Made by a program: the position numbers and the translations under genes. Under the pieces are notes generated by a model. It was not told the DNA's origin and did no database searches. It saw only the letters and a list, made by a program, of their open reading frames with translations. A stretch of 64,000 nucleotides of DNA from Sphingomonas parva (ex Maeng et al. 2020) (GTDB lineage Bacteria > Pseudomonadota > Alphaproteobacteria > Sphingomonadales > Sphingomonadaceae): contig NZ_SPDV01000013.1 in NCBI RefSeq assembly GCF_004564275.1, positions 1 to 64,000 on the forward strand, written 5' to 3'. Within the stretch, counting starts at the first letter, position 1, and every line of letters starts with the position of its first letter. Of this stretch, positions 53,982-63,284 are shown piece after piece.

Positions 53982-54983
53982 TCAAGAGCCGGAGAAGATC
54001 GGGCGCCCGACGTCGCCCTTGCCGACCGTCCCGCCGGCCATTTCGAGCATCCGATCGAGCGACCTTTTCGCGGCGACGCGCAGCTCCTCGTCGATCTCCA
54101 CCCGCGGAGCGAGGTCGCGCAGGGCGAGGTAGAGCTTCTCCATCGTGTTCAGCGCCATGTAGGGGCACATGTTGCAATTGCAGTTCCCGTCGGCGCCGGG
54201 CGCGCCGATGAAGGTCTTGTGCGGCGCCGCTTTCTCCATCTGGTGAATGATGTGCGGCTCGGTCGCGACGATGATCACCTCGCTCTCCGAGGCGAGCGCA
54301 TAGTCGAGGATAGCCTTGGTCGATCCGACCTGATCGGCATGATCGAGAATGTGCGGCGGGCACTCGGGATGGGCGAGGACCGGCGCTCCGGGATGCTGGG
54401 CGCGAAGCTTCAGCAGCTCGGTCTCGGAAAAGGCTTCGTGGACGATGCAGACACCCGGCCAGAGCAGCATGTCGCGCCCGGTCTTGCGCTTGAGATAGCC
54501 GCCGAGATTCTTGTCCGGCCCGAAGATGATCTTCTGGTCGGCCGGGATCTGCGCGAGGATGTTCTCCGCCGACGAGCTGGTGACGATGATGTCGGAGAGC
54601 GCTTTCACCTCGGTCGAGCAATTGATGTAGGTGAGGGCGATATGGTCGGGATGGGCCTCGCGGAAGGCCTTGAACTGATCGGGCGGGCAGCTGTCCTCCA
54701 GGCTGCAGCCGGCGGCCATGTCCGGCAGCACGACGATCTTGTCCGGCGAGAGGATCTTGGCCGTCTCCGCCATGAAGCGCACGCCGCAAAAGGCGATCAC
54801 CTCGGCGTTGGTCGCCGCCGCCTTGCGCGACAGATCGAGGCTGTCCCCGACGAAATCGGCGAGGTCCTGGATCTGAGGCTCCTGGTAATAATGGGCGAGG
54901 ATGACCGCGTTGCGCTCCTTGCGCAGGCGGTCGATCTCGGCGCGCAGGTCGAGACCGCGAAGATTGGCGTTCGGTGCGTTCAT
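53982..54983 (-). CDS. nadA: Quinolinate synthase A
   Basis: 333 residues. [28 protein letters not shown] is the NadA N-terminus; cysteines at [18 protein letters not shown] and [12 protein letters not shown] include the three [4Fe-4S] ligands. It condenses iminoaspartate and DHAP to quinolinate. No nadB (aspartate oxidase) lies nearby, so iminoaspartate may come from another enzyme or locus. Confidence 0.96.
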   Translation of the reverse strand: MNAPNANLRGLDLRAEIDRLRKERNAVILAHYYQEPQIQDLADFVGDSLDLSRKAAATNAEVIAFCGVRFMAETAKILSPDKIVVLPDMAAGCSLEDSCPPDQFKAFREAHPDHIALTYINCSTEVKALSDIIVTSSSAENILAQIPADQKIIFGPDKNLGGYLKRKTGRDMLLWPGVCIVHEAFSETELLKLRAQHPGAPVLAHPECPPHILDHADQVGSTKAILDYALASESEVIIVATEPHIIHQMEKAAPHKTFIGAPGADGNCNCNMCPYMALNTMEKLYLALRDLAPRVEIDEELRVAAKRSLDRMLEMAGGTVGKGDVGRPIFSGS

Positions 54984-55038
54984 ATCTTCCCTTTATCAGA
55001 GGCGCTCGCGCGCCGCCTGCCTTTCGCGCAAGACATCC

Positions 55039-55329
55039 TCATACGACCGCGACCGCTCGAGCTGCGAAGGATCCGGGCCGGTCAAGGAAGCGGACGGCGA
55101 CGTTCGCGTCCTTCCCGGCAGCCTTCAGCGGCATCGCGAAGCTGCGCTCGATCGCGCGCCGCGCCGCGTCGCGGGCGAGCCGCATCGGAACCGGCTGCAG
55201 GCTCGCCGCCGCGAGCATCTCCGGATCGGGGCCGCGGAACCAGTCGCCGACCCTCAGCGAGGCAACCAGCAAGCCGCCGAGGATCATGCCGGAGATCAGG
55301 GCCGGAAGAAGGATCGCGCGCCGCCTCAT
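55039..55329 (-). CDS. Small single-helix membrane protein, unknown
   Basis: 96 residues from ATG 55329, which overlaps the upstream beta-lactamase-fold stop (ATGA). One N-terminal membrane helix (AILLPALISGMILGGLLVASL), then a soluble part GDWFRGPDPEMLAAASLQPVP with RDAARRAIERSFAMPLKAAGK. Looks coupled to the metallo-hydrolase gene; no known family. Confidence 0.6.
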   Translation of the reverse strand: MRRRAILLPALISGMILGGLLVASLRVGDWFRGPDPEMLAAASLQPVPMRLARDAARRAIERSFAMPLKAAGKDANVAVRFLDRPGSFAARAVAVV

Positions 55330-56189
55330 GCCGGCTGCCACGCCTCGCCTGCCCGGCGGACGAGGCCGCGCGAGTGCATGTCGATGAGATGCGCCAGCAC
55401 CGACCGCGCGGCGGCCGGATGAAGCCGGGAATCGACGTCGCGGTAGATGATCTCCACCATCGGCGGGATCGCCTGCTGCCCCTCGCGAAGAAGGTCGAGG
55501 ATCTGGCGCTCGCGGCCGCGTCGGTGCGCGATCAGCCGATCAAGGTGAGCCTGGGGATCCGTGATCGCCGGTCCATGAGCGGGATAGTAAAGGCGCTCGG
55601 CGCGCGTCCGCAGCCGCTCCAGGCTGGCCATATAATCGGCCATGTCTCCGTCGGGCGGCGCGACCACGGTGGTCGACCAGCCCATGACGTGATCGCCGCT
55701 GAACAGGGCCGAGGCCTCCGGCAGCGCGAAGCAAAGGTGGTTCGACGTGTGGCCCGGGGTCGCGACCGCCTCCAGGGTCCAGCCCGGCCCGGCGATCCGA
55801 TCGCCGTCGCCGAGCACCCGATCGGGCGAATAGTCGACATCGAAAGCATCGTCGGCACGCGGTCCCTCGTCGTCCAGGGCAAGGGCGGCGCAGCCGACGA
55901 TCGGCGCGCCGGTCGCGGCCCGAACCGCGCGGCTCGCCGGGCTGTGGTCGCGATGGGTATGGGTACAAACGATCGCCGCAACCCGTTCATCGCGGATGGC
56001 AGCGAGCAGCGCCTCGACATGGGCGGCGACGTCGGGGCCCGGATCGATGATCGCGACTTCGCCTTCGCCGATCACATAGGTCTGGGTGCCGGTGAAGGTG
56101 AACGGCGAAGGATTGGGCGCGAGCAGGCGCCGCACCAGCGGCCCGAGCCGTTCGATCCTGCCGGTGGGCCATTCGTCCATGGCCGCCAT
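55326..56189 (-). CDS. Metallo-beta-lactamase-fold hydrolase, LACTB2-like
   Basis: 287 residues from ATG 56189. GTQTYVIG, the Zn motif THTHRDHSP, GHTSNHLCF, FSGDHVMGW and LYYPAHGP line the di-metal site, and a C-terminal winged region (RGRERQILDLLREG) is as in LACTB2, which has RNase-like activity in animals. Bacterial members are unassigned. Overlaps the downstream small gene by four bases. Confidence 0.9.
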   Translation of the reverse strand: MAAMDEWPTGRIERLGPLVRRLLAPNPSPFTFTGTQTYVIGEGEVAIIDPGPDVAAHVEALLAAIRDERVAAIVCTHTHRDHSPASRAVRAATGAPIVGCAALALDDEGPRADDAFDVDYSPDRVLGDGDRIAGPGWTLEAVATPGHTSNHLCFALPEASALFSGDHVMGWSTTVVAPPDGDMADYMASLERLRTRAERLYYPAHGPAITDPQAHLDRLIAHRRGRERQILDLLREGQQAIPPMVEIIYRDVDSRLHPAAARSVLAHLIDMHSRGLVRRAGEAWQPA

Positions 56190-56272
56190 GTGGCATCGCC
56201 GCGGCACAAAGCCAAGGGATGCGCAAAGGGCGGAAGGCGTTGCGCCTCCCGCCCTTCTCCAGGGTCGCAGCC

Positions 56273-56698
56273 CTATTTCGTCTCGCGCAGCCGGGCGATC
56301 GCCTGCTCGAGCGCCGTCTCCACCTTCGCCTTGTGCTCGGCGCTGAGATGGTCGTCCTTGCGGATCCGCTCGAGCGTCTCCTCGAGCCGCTTCGTGCGGT
56401 CGGCGGAGCTCAGCTGGGTCGAGCAGACCAGGATCCGGGTCCGCTCCTTGTCGCTGCGCTCGTCGATCTCGCTGCGCTCACCCTTGCATTCGGACATGGC
56501 CAGGTCGCGACCGCGGCGGATTTCCTCGATCCGGCGCTCGGCGTGCTCCTTGCCCTCCCCGTCCTTGATGACGATGATCCGCTGGATCTCCTTCCTCTCG
56601 CCCTTGCCGTCGGGCTCGCGGGCGAGCGCCGCCGCCGCCGGGAGCCCGAGCAGGGCTGCGGCGGTGACGCCGTTCAGGAGAAATCTGGCCTTGTTCAT
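56273..56698 (-). CDS. Exported charged coiled-coil protein, partner of the BlaI/M56 pair
   Basis: 141 residues from ATG 56698, overlapping the M56 gene stop (ATGA). Signal peptide FLLNGVTAAALLGLPAAAALA, then a highly charged helical body (GERKEIQRIIVIKDGEGKEHAERRIEEIRRG, KRLEETLERIRKDDHL). Two cysteines at ECKGER and LVCSTQ. Unknown family; the coupling implies expression is controlled by the upstream regulators. Confidence 0.7.
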   Translation of the reverse strand: MNKARFLLNGVTAAALLGLPAAAALAREPDGKGERKEIQRIIVIKDGEGKEHAERRIEEIRRGRDLAMSECKGERSEIDERSDKERTRILVCSTQLSSADRTKRLEETLERIRKDDHLSAEHKAKVETALEQAIARLRETK

Positions 56699-58167
56699 TT
56701 CACACACTCCCCAATCGTGCCTTCGTCGTTCCAGAGTGCCGGGGCTCGCGACTGCAGCCCGCGCAGCTCGACCTTCGCCTCGAGGATGCGGGCGAGCGCC
56801 TCGATCGTCATCGCCCCGCCCTGCCCTTCCACTGCCTCGCCCACGCGCTCGATGGCTTCCTGGAGCTCGTGGGCCGGCTGGAGCGCCGGGGCACCGAGCG
56901 CCAGGCGGTCGGCGAGCCGCTCGCGCTCGATCCGGATCACCCGCCGGACGTGGATCGCGCGGTGCGGCGGCGCCGCCTCGGCGAACTGCGGCGCGGGATC
57001 GACGCTGGGCGACGGAGCGACCGTCGCGACCAGCGCCACGGCCGGAGAGGCCGGAACGACCGGCGCGGCCAGGCGCACGAGCTGCGACACGGCGCTGCGA
57101 CGGGCGTGATGCGCCTTCGCCCGGCGGACCGGCCTCGCGTCGGCCCGAGCCGGCCGCAGCGGCGCGGCAGCCAGGGCCGGCGCGACGGTGAGAGCGCGGC
57201 TCTCCGGGCCCTGGGCGATGAGCAGCCCCTGCGGCGCCGCCGCCGCGAAATCGGCAAGGGCGGCGGCCTCGGCAGGCACGTGCTCCGGCTTGCCGACGGC
57301 GAACCCTGCCGTCGCGAACAGGGCCAGCGCGGCCACGCCGCCGGCGCGCCGGGCGCCGCTGACGCGGTGGCAGCGCATCATCCTCAGCCGCAGCTTCAGC
57401 GCGTCGGCGCTGTTCAGGGCACAGGCGCCGATCAGCCCCGGCCGGCTCGCCGACTTGACCATCGCCCGGGCATAGTCTGAGCGCTCCTCCGCGCTCGCCC
57501 GCGCCGCGACGGCGGCATCGCAGGAGAGCTCCTGATCGGCGCGGAAGGCGCGGAAAGCCGCCCAGGCGATCGGATTGAACCAGTTGAGCGCGAGCAGGGT
57601 GGTGGCAGCCATGTTCCACCAGATGTCGCCGCGACGATGATGGGTGAGCTCGTGCTCGAGCGCCAGCCGCCGCTCGACGACGTTGTAGCGCAGCAGGAAA
57701 TCGGACGGCAGCACGATGCGGCGCTGGACGAGGCCGAGGGCGAGCGGCCCCTCCGCCGCTTGGCTCACCAGCGTCGTGATCCCGCCGTAGCTGGGCGGGC
57801 GCGCGGGCCGCGCGCTGGCCCTGAGCCGCTGCACGAAATCGCGAGAGGCAAGCCACTGCAGCGTCATGAAGATGACCGCGCCGCCGGCCCAGATGGCAAG
57901 CATCAAAGGCACCCACTGCCCAGGTCCGGCGTCAGCCGGCAACGGCGCGGCACTCCCTGTCGCCACCGGCGTGAAGGCGGCGACCGGAAGAGCAATATCG
58001 GGCGTGAGCTGCGGCAGCGGCGGCAGCGCGACCCGGGCGGCGGGAACCGTCCAGAGCGCATAGGCCCAGCCCGCTCCGAACATGCGCGTCACCGGCCCGC
58101 GGATGACGAGCACCAGCAGCATCAGGAAGGTGACGGTGAGAAGGGTCTCGACGAGCCAGCCGATCAT
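56695..58167 (-). CDS. M56-family (BlaR1/MecR1-like) membrane metalloprotease without PBP sensor
   Basis: 490 residues from ATG 58167, overlapping the BlaI-type stop (ATGA). Four N-terminal helices carry the zinc motif EHELTHHRRGD (H172, E173, H176). The C-terminal half is Ala/Pro/Arg-rich and lacks any penicillin-binding SxxK domain, so beta-lactam sensing as in BlaR1 is not expected. It probably senses another envelope signal and cuts the repressor. Confidence 0.88.
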   Translation of the reverse strand: MIGWLVETLLTVTFLMLLVLVIRGPVTRMFGAGWAYALWTVPAARVALPPLPQLTPDIALPVAAFTPVATGSAAPLPADAGPGQWVPLMLAIWAGGAVIFMTLQWLASRDFVQRLRASARPARPPSYGGITTLVSQAAEGPLALGLVQRRIVLPSDFLLRYNVVERRLALEHELTHHRRGDIWWNMAATTLLALNWFNPIAWAAFRAFRADQELSCDAAVAARASAEERSDYARAMVKSASRPGLIGACALNSADALKLRLRMMRCHRVSGARRAGGVAALALFATAGFAVGKPEHVPAEAAALADFAAAAPQGLLIAQGPESRALTVAPALAAAPLRPARADARPVRRAKAHHARRSAVSQLVRLAAPVVPASPAVALVATVAPSPSVDPAPQFAEAAPPHRAIHVRRVIRIERERLADRLALGAPALQPAHELQEAIERVGEAVEGQGGAMTIEALARILEAKVELRGLQSRAPALWNDEGTIGECVK

Positions 58168-58529
58168 GACTTGAGCTCCCGCAGCAGTTTCTCGATCTCG
58201 GCGATGTCGGCCGGGGTGAGGCGGTCGCGCTCGGCGAGATGCGCGACCAGAGGGGTCACCCGTCCGCCGAACATGCGGTCGATCAGGCGGCCGGATTCTT
58301 CGGCGACATAATCCTCGCGGCGCAGGACCGGCCGATAGAGATAGCGCCGACCGTCTTCCTCGTGGGACAGGACGCCCTTGCCGAGAAGCCGAGACAGCAT
58401 CGTCTTCACTGTCGCGAGGCTCCAGCCCCGCTCCGCCGGCACGCGCTCTGAGACTTCGGCCGCGGTGAGCGGCGACTCCTCCCAGAGCACCTCCATCACC
58501 GCCAGCTCGCCTTCGGCTATGCGTTCCAT
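58164..58529 (-). CDS. BlaI/MecI/CopY-family repressor
   Basis: 121 residues. AEGELAVMEVLWEESPLTAAEVSERVP and the winged helix GWSLATVKTMLSRLLGKGVLSHEEDGRRYLYRP fit the family; a dimer helix ends the protein (ADIAEIEKLLRELKS). Such repressors bind ACTACA-N2-TGTAGT boxes, and one lies immediately upstream at 58547. First gene of a three-gene operon with the protease and the charged secreted protein; likely autoregulated. Confidence 0.93.
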   Translation of the reverse strand: MERIAEGELAVMEVLWEESPLTAAEVSERVPAERGWSLATVKTMLSRLLGKGVLSHEEDGRRYLYRPVLRREDYVAEESGRLIDRMFGGRVTPLVAHLAERDRLTPADIAEIEKLLRELKS

Positions 58530-58546
58530 CGACGATGTCTCCCCTT

Positions 58547-58566
58547 GTGACTACAGATGTAGTCAC
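58547..58566. promoter_or_regulatory. BlaI-type operator upstream of the repressor gene
   Basis: Perfect palindrome GTGACTACA-GA-TGTAGTCAC, with the core ACTACA-N2-TGTAGT of bla/mec boxes, ending 18 bp before the repressor start. Confidence 0.85.
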
Positions 58567-58743
58567 TCGCTGGGTGAACGCCCGATGAATGTAACCGTCA
58601 GAAAGGTGCTGCTGTCGGGAGGCTTTACAAGAAGCAAGAACGGTTAATCGCCGTGAACCATCGCGAGCCGCGGAAAACCGGCTTTGGCATGATCTGGCAC
58701 GCGGCGTGTATCTCTATCCGCGTCCACTTTGCTTCCAAAGCAA

Positions 58744-58779
58744 GAGGCGGGCGGCGCATCCGATCGCGCCGCCCGCCTC
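58744..58779 (-). terminator. Terminator of the grxD operon
   Basis: On the minus strand a perfect 14-bp stem GAGGCGGGCGGCGC/GCGCCGCCCGCCTC with an 8-nt loop is followed by TTGCTTT. Lies 42 bp beyond the grxD stop. The remaining stretch 58567-58743 shows no gene. Confidence 0.8.
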
Positions 58780-58821
58780 ACTCATTTCAGGACCTCGCAA
58801 AGGCGCCGCGGCGGCACCGGA

Positions 58822-59160
58822 TCAGGCGCGATCCTCGGCCTTGGCGACCTGCCGCTCGGTGAGGAGCTGCTGGAGCTCGCCGGCCTCGAACATCTCCATC
58901 ATGATGTCGGAGCCGCCGACGAACTCGCCCTTCACGTAAAGCTGGGGAATGGTGGGCCAGTCGGAATATTCCTTGATGCCCTGGCGGATCTCCGCGTCCT
59001 GGAGCACGTCGACGGTGTCGAACGCGACGCCGAGATGATCGAGGATGGCGACCGCCCGGCTCGAGAAGCCGCACTGCGGGAAGAGCGCGGAGCCCTTCAT
59101 GAAGAGAACGACGTCCTTGTTGCGGACGATGTCGTCGATGCGGCTGGTGACGTCTGACAT
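58822..59160 (-). CDS. grxD: Monothiol glutaredoxin (Grx4/GrxD)
   Basis: 112 residues with the CGFS site C30 ([11 protein letters not shown]), [17 protein letters not shown] and a final helix. Such proteins carry or insert [2Fe-2S] clusters with BolA. It is the last of the DUF1476-bolA-grxD set (gaps about 19 bp), which supports an iron-sulfur role. Confidence 0.94.
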   Translation of the reverse strand: MSDVTSRIDDIVRNKDVVLFMKGSALFPQCGFSSRAVAILDHLGVAFDTVDVLQDAEIRQGIKEYSDWPTIPQLYVKGEFVGGSDIMMEMFEAGELQQLLTERQVAKAEDRA

Positions 59161-59179
59161 GATCTGATTTCCTTGGGTC

Positions 59180-59407
59180 TCAATCGGGTGTGGCGGTGGT
59201 CAGCTGGAGGGCGTGCAACGCGCCCCCCATGCGTCCGCCCAGCGCCTCGTAGACGCGCTGGTGCTGCCGGACGCGCGGCATCCCCCTGAAGCTTTCCGCC
59301 ACGACACGGGCGGCATAATGATCGCCGTCACCGGCGAGATCGGTGATCTCGACGCGCGCGTCGGGAATCCCCGCCAGGATCAGCTTCTCGATGTCCTCGG
59401 CCGCCAT
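59180..59407 (-). CDS. bolA: BolA family protein
   Basis: 75 residues from ATG 59407 (an upstream in-frame start adds two residues). The BolA pattern is a KH-like fold with [16 protein letters not shown]; the His that pairs with the Grx4 cluster in other bacteria is in this loop. Adjacent to grxD, the usual genetic partner. Confidence 0.9.
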   Translation of the reverse strand: MAAEDIEKLILAGIPDARVEITDLAGDGDHYAARVVAESFRGMPRVRQHQRVYEALGGRMGGALHALQLTTATPD

Positions 59408-59426
59408 CGGCATCGCGCCCGGCTCC

Positions 59427-59753
59427 TCAGCCCAGGGATTCGATCAGCTGGCGGCGGGCCTCGGCGGTCTTGTGCTCGAGCGCGGTGCGGATCCGCGCCT
59501 CGTCGCAATCGATCCCCGCCGACGTCAGGTCGCCGAGCAGCTTGCGCACGACGTCCTCGTCGCCGGCTTCCTCGAAATCGGCGCGGACCACCTCGCTGGC
59601 ATAGGCATCGGCTTCGGCCTGGGTGAGGCCCATCAGGCCGGCAGCCCAATGACCGAGCAGCTTGTTGCGCCGCGCGGTGATCTTGAACTGCATCTCCTGG
59701 TCGCGGGCGTATCGAGTCTCGAAGGCCCGTTCGCGATCGTCGAAAGTGGTCAT
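59427..59753 (-). CDS. DUF1476 / F1-ATPase inhibitory subunit zeta
   Basis: 108 residues. TTFDDRERAFETRYARDQEMQFKITARRNKLLGHWAAGLMGL is the family signature. In Paracoccus the zeta subunit blocks F1-ATPase rotation with its N-terminal inhibitory helix; Sphingomonadales carry close relatives. First of three genes, possibly co-expressed with bolA and grxD. Confidence 0.9.
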   Translation of the reverse strand: MTTFDDRERAFETRYARDQEMQFKITARRNKLLGHWAAGLMGLTQAEADAYASEVVRADFEEAGDEDVVRKLLGDLTSAGIDCDEARIRTALEHKTAEARRQLIESLG

Positions 59754-59834
59754 GACGCTCCCTGCTCTGTCTTTCCCCGTCAGATAGGCGTCCCGGCCTT
59801 CCGGTGCAATCGACGGCGGTGGCGGAGACGGGCC

Positions 59835-60836
59835 CTAGCCGATCATCTCGACCACGAGCTTGCCGAGCGCCTTGCGTGCGGCCATGTGCGCGATCGCCTC
59901 CCCGCCCTGCTCGAGCGGCCAGGTGCGGCTGACCTTCGGCGCGATCTTCCCCTCGTCCCAGAGGCGGAACAGAGTCTCGATGTGGCGGCGATTGGCCTCG
60001 GGATCGCGCGCGGCGAAGGCGCCCCAGAAGACACCGCGGACGTCGCAGCTCTTCAGCAGGGTGAGATTGAGAGGCAGCTTGGGAATGCCGGCGGGAAAGC
60101 CGACGACGAGATGGCGTCCCTCCCAGGCGACCGCGCGCAGCGCCGCCTCCGTGTAATCGCCGCCGACCGGATCGTAGATCACGTCCGCGCCGGCCGGCCC
60201 GACGGCCTCCTTGAACGACTGGGCGAGCGCCTTGGCCTCGATCCTGTCGAACGGTCCGCGCGGGTAGACGAACACCGTCTCGGCCCCGGCGGCGCGTACC
60301 ACCTCGGCCTTCTCCTCCGACGAGACGGCGGCAACCACTTTGGCCCCGAAGGCGACTCCGAGCTCGACGGCGGCCAGACCGACGCCGCCCGCCGCGCCAA
60401 GCACGAGCAGGGTCTCTCCGGCGCGAAGCTGCCCGCGGTCGAGCAGGGCGTGGATCGAGGTCGCGTAGGTGAGGATCAGCGCCGAGCCCTCGGCGAAGCT
60501 GCGCCCCTCCGGCAGCGGGAGCGCCGTTGCGGCAGGGACCACCACCTTTTCGGCAAGGCCGCCGTGGCCGACCATCGCAAGCACGCGGTCGCCCACCGAC
60601 CAGCCCGAGACGCCCTCGCCGATTGCCTCAATGACGCCCGCGATCTCGCCGCCCGGCGCGAACGGCCGCGGCGGCCTGAACTGATATTTGTCCTCGATGA
60701 TCAGGACGTCCGGATAGTTGATCGCGCAGGCTTTGACGCCGACCAGCAGCTGGCCCGGCCCTGCCTCGGGATCCGGAACGTCGCTGAGCCGGAGGGTCTC
60801 GGGACCGCCGGGCTCATGCGAAAGCAGGGTCTTCAT
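59835..60836 (-). CDS. NADPH:quinone oxidoreductase, zinc-free MDR family
   Basis: 333 residues from ATG 60836. GEIAGVIEAIGEGVSGWSVGDRVLAMV and the nucleotide-binding VLGAAGGVGLAAVELGVAFGAKVVAA are typical; the zinc ligands of alcohol dehydrogenase are missing. Reduces quinones or enoyl-CoA-like compounds with NADPH. Lies 23 bp after the lactonase-like gene on the same strand. Confidence 0.9.
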   Translation of the reverse strand: MKTLLSHEPGGPETLRLSDVPDPEAGPGQLLVGVKACAINYPDVLIIEDKYQFRPPRPFAPGGEIAGVIEAIGEGVSGWSVGDRVLAMVGHGGLAEKVVVPAATALPLPEGRSFAEGSALILTYATSIHALLDRGQLRAGETLLVLGAAGGVGLAAVELGVAFGAKVVAAVSSEEKAEVVRAAGAETVFVYPRGPFDRIEAKALAQSFKEAVGPAGADVIYDPVGGDYTEAALRAVAWEGRHLVVGFPAGIPKLPLNLTLLKSCDVRGVFWGAFAARDPEANRRHIETLFRLWDEGKIAPKVSRTWPLEQGGEAIAHMAARKALGKLVVEMIG

Positions 60837-60859
60837 CGATGCCTCCCGGCGCGCTGCGC

Positions 60860-61690
60860 CTAGTTTGCCGCCTGCGGGAAAGCGGGCAGCTTCGCGACGT
60901 CGTCCGGCTCGTGCTGGATGATCACCCGCGCCTTGAGGTTGCGCGCGATCGTGTCGAAACGGTCGAACGATCCCAGCGTGTCGGAGCGATCGACGTTGAA
61001 GCTCGGCATGCCGTGCCGGCGCATGTTCTCGGTGAAGTGGTAGAGATCGCCGGTCAGCAGGACCGGCCCCGTGCGCGGGAGGCGCACGAGCAGCGACTGG
61101 TGGCCGTGGGTGTGGCCCGGCATGTCGAGGATCACGACGCTGCCGTCGCCGAACACGTCGTGATCGCGGTCGATCTTCTCGACCTTCGTGCCGCCCTTGA
61201 TCCACGGCGCCAGCCGCGCGGCCGAGGGGCCCTTGGCGGTCGCCTCATAATCCTCGCTGCCGATCAGCAGGGTCGCCTTCGGGAAATCGGCGGCCTGACC
61301 GAGATGATCGTCGTGATTGTGGCTGATCCCGACGAAATTGACCTGCTCGGGCCGGACCCCGATCCGCGCCAGCTGGTCGGTGACTCGCGCCTTCAGCGAC
61401 ATGGTGAACGGGCCGGAGGGCGGCGCCGTCTTGCCGGCGAGCTCGCCCGGCAGGCCGCTGTCCCACAGCAGATAATTCTCGCCGTGTCGGATCAGATAGC
61501 AGCTGTCGGTCAGCGTCTTCTTCTGGCCGACATAAGCGAAAGTGTCGGAGAAGACGTCGAGGTTCGAGACCTGGATCTCGCCGCAATCGAGGCGCCACAT
61601 CTGGATCGGCGCCGCGGGTTGCGCGGCGGCGGGACCAAAGGTGACGGCGGCAACGGCAATTGCGGCGACAGCGAGCAAGGTCTTCATCAT
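60860..61690 (-). CDS. Exported metallo-beta-lactamase fold, AHL lactonase-like
   Basis: 276 residues. Signal peptide LLAVAAIAVAAVTFGPAAAQ, zinc motif SHNHDDHLGQ (HxHxDH), GHTHGHQSL and LLTGDLYHF; C-terminal VIIQHEPDD. AiiA-like enzymes open the lactone of acyl-homoserine lactones, but most family members are unassigned. In a run with scoA-scoB and the quinone reductase, which suggests metabolism rather than quorum quenching. Confidence 0.86.
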   Translation of the reverse strand: MMKTLLAVAAIAVAAVTFGPAAAQPAAPIQMWRLDCGEIQVSNLDVFSDTFAYVGQKKTLTDSCYLIRHGENYLLWDSGLPGELAGKTAPPSGPFTMSLKARVTDQLARIGVRPEQVNFVGISHNHDDHLGQAADFPKATLLIGSEDYEATAKGPSAARLAPWIKGGTKVEKIDRDHDVFGDGSVVILDMPGHTHGHQSLLVRLPRTGPVLLTGDLYHFTENMRRHGMPSFNVDRSDTLGSFDRFDTIARNLKARVIIQHEPDDVAKLPAFPQAAN

Positions 61691-61735
61691 CCCCTCCGTT
61701 TCTCTCCCTCCGGCGCGCCGAAGGGGCCTCTCGCC

Positions 61736-62386
61736 TCAGCGCTGGTATTTCGCCGTGGTCTTCGCCGCGACCTCTTCGGCGGTGACGCCGGGCGCGAGCT
61801 CGATCAACTTGAAGGGGCTCTGGTGGTCCGGCCGCTGGAAGACGGCGAGATCGGTGACGATCATGTCGACGACATTCTTGCCGGTGAGCGGCAGGGTGCA
61901 GGCCGGGATGAACTTCGGATCGCCGTTCTTGGACGTATGCTCCATCACCACGATGATCTTCTTGACCCCGGCGACGAGGTCCATCGCCCCGCCCATGCCC
62001 TTGATCATCTTGCCCGGGATCATCCAGTTGGCGATGTCGCCATTCTCCGACACTTCCATCGCGCCGAGCACGGTGAGATCGATATGGCCGCCGCGGATCA
62101 TCGCGAAGCTGTCGGAGGAGGAGAAATAGCTCGACTGCGGCAGCTGCGAGATCGTCTGCTTGCCGGCGTTGATCAGGTCCGGATCGATCTCGTCCTCGTA
62201 GGGGAACGGACCGATGCCGAGCATGCCGTTCTCCGACTGCAGCGTCACCGTCATGCCCTGCGGGATGTTGTTGGCCACCAGGGTCGGGATGCCGATGCCG
62301 AGGTTGACGTAATAGCCGTCGCGAAGCTCGCGCGCGGCGCGGGCGGCCATCTGGTTGCGGTCCCAACCTTTGACTTGCGTGGCCAT
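61736..62386 (-). CDS. scoB: 3-oxoacid CoA-transferase subunit B
   Basis: 216 residues. [15 protein letters not shown] holds the catalytic Glu that forms the acyl-CoA intermediate; [28 protein letters not shown] and [10 protein letters not shown] are typical of subunit B. Starts on the last base of the scoA stop (TGATG). With subunit A moves CoA between succinyl-CoA and acetoacetate. Confidence 0.95.
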   Translation of the reverse strand: MATQVKGWDRNQMAARAARELRDGYYVNLGIGIPTLVANNIPQGMTVTLQSENGMLGIGPFPYEDEIDPDLINAGKQTISQLPQSSYFSSSDSFAMIRGGHIDLTVLGAMEVSENGDIANWMIPGKMIKGMGGAMDLVAGVKKIIVVMEHTSKNGDPKFIPACTLPLTGKNVVDMIVTDLAVFQRPDHQSPFKLIELAPGVTAEEVAAKTTAKYQR

Positions 62387-63093
62387 CAGGCGGTCTCCCT
62401 CTCGCGCGTCATGCGGAACTCGATCTTCTTGTCATAGGGGCTGCCGTCGATCATCCGCTTCACGTAGATGCTCGGCAGATGGATCGCGTCGGGGTCCAGG
62501 CTGCCGACAGGCACGATCTCCTCGACCTCGGCGACGCAGATCTTCCCGGCGGTCGCCATCGGCTGGTTGAAGTTGCGGGCCGTCTTGCGGAACACCAGGT
62601 TTCCGGCCTCGTCCGCCTTCCAGCCCTTGATGATCGAGAGATCGGCGCGGATGCCCCGCTCGAGGATATAGGTCTCGCCGTCGAAATCCTTGTGCTCCTT
62701 GCCCTCGGCGACGAGCGTGCCCACCCCGGTCCTGGTGTAGAAGCCCGGAATGCCCGCCCCGCCGGCGCGGCAGCGCTCGGCCAGCGTGCCCTGGGGGCAG
62801 AATTCGACCTCGAGCTCGCCGGCGAGATACTGGCGCTCGAACTCCTTGTTCTCGCCGACGTAGGACGAGATCATCTTGCGGATCTGGCGGGTGCGCAGCA
62901 GCTTGCCGAGCCCCTCGTTGTCGATGCCCGCATTGTTGGACACGACGGTGAGATCCTTGACGCCCGAATCGCGGATCGCGTCGATCAGCCGCTCGGGAAT
63001 GCCGCACAGGCCGAAGCCGCCCGCGCAGATGGTCATGCCGTCGAACAGCAGCCCTTCGAGCGCTGCTCCGGCATTAGGGAAGATCTTGTCCAT
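62386..63093 (-). CDS. scoA: 3-oxoacid CoA-transferase subunit A
   Basis: 235 residues from ATG 63093 (longer in-frame start 63150 adds 19 unconserved residues). [19 protein letters not shown] is the glycine-rich N-signature, [43 protein letters not shown] the central one. First gene of scoA-scoB. Confidence 0.95.
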   Translation of the reverse strand: MDKIFPNAGAALEGLLFDGMTICAGGFGLCGIPERLIDAIRDSGVKDLTVVSNNAGIDNEGLGKLLRTRQIRKMISSYVGENKEFERQYLAGELEVEFCPQGTLAERCRAGGAGIPGFYTRTGVGTLVAEGKEHKDFDGETYILERGIRADLSIIKGWKADEAGNLVFRKTARNFNQPMATAGKICVAEVEEIVPVGSLDPDAIHLPSIYVKRMIDGSPYDKKIEFRMTRERETA

Positions 63094-63242
63094 GCACCCG
63101 CTCCACAAGTGTTCCAGCGGGCGATAATCGCGGAAGCGGGCGGCGGTCAAGAAAACCTGAATGAGGTTTCAACTTTGCCCCGCCGCGGGTGCCCTCGACC
63201 AAGGGACCCTTGCCCCTCCGCGCTCTCTGCCGGCGCGGCCTG

Positions 63243-63265
63243 CCCTCTCCCCGCCGGGGAGAGGG
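63243..63265. repeat. Perfect C-rich hairpin, REP-like
   Basis: CCCTCTCCCC-GCC-GGGGAGAGGG, a 10-bp perfect stem, between scoA and the SCP2 gene. This kind of sequence recurs between genes in GC-rich alphaproteobacteria; here it may also end the SCP2 transcript. Confidence 0.6.
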
Positions 63266-63284
63266 ATCCGGACGGTGGGGAGCC

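Noticed and set aside
53940-57191. Very long plus-strand open frame opposite nadA, MBL and M56 genes
   Set aside because: Real genes with clear motifs occupy the other strand; this frame is a by-product of high GC.
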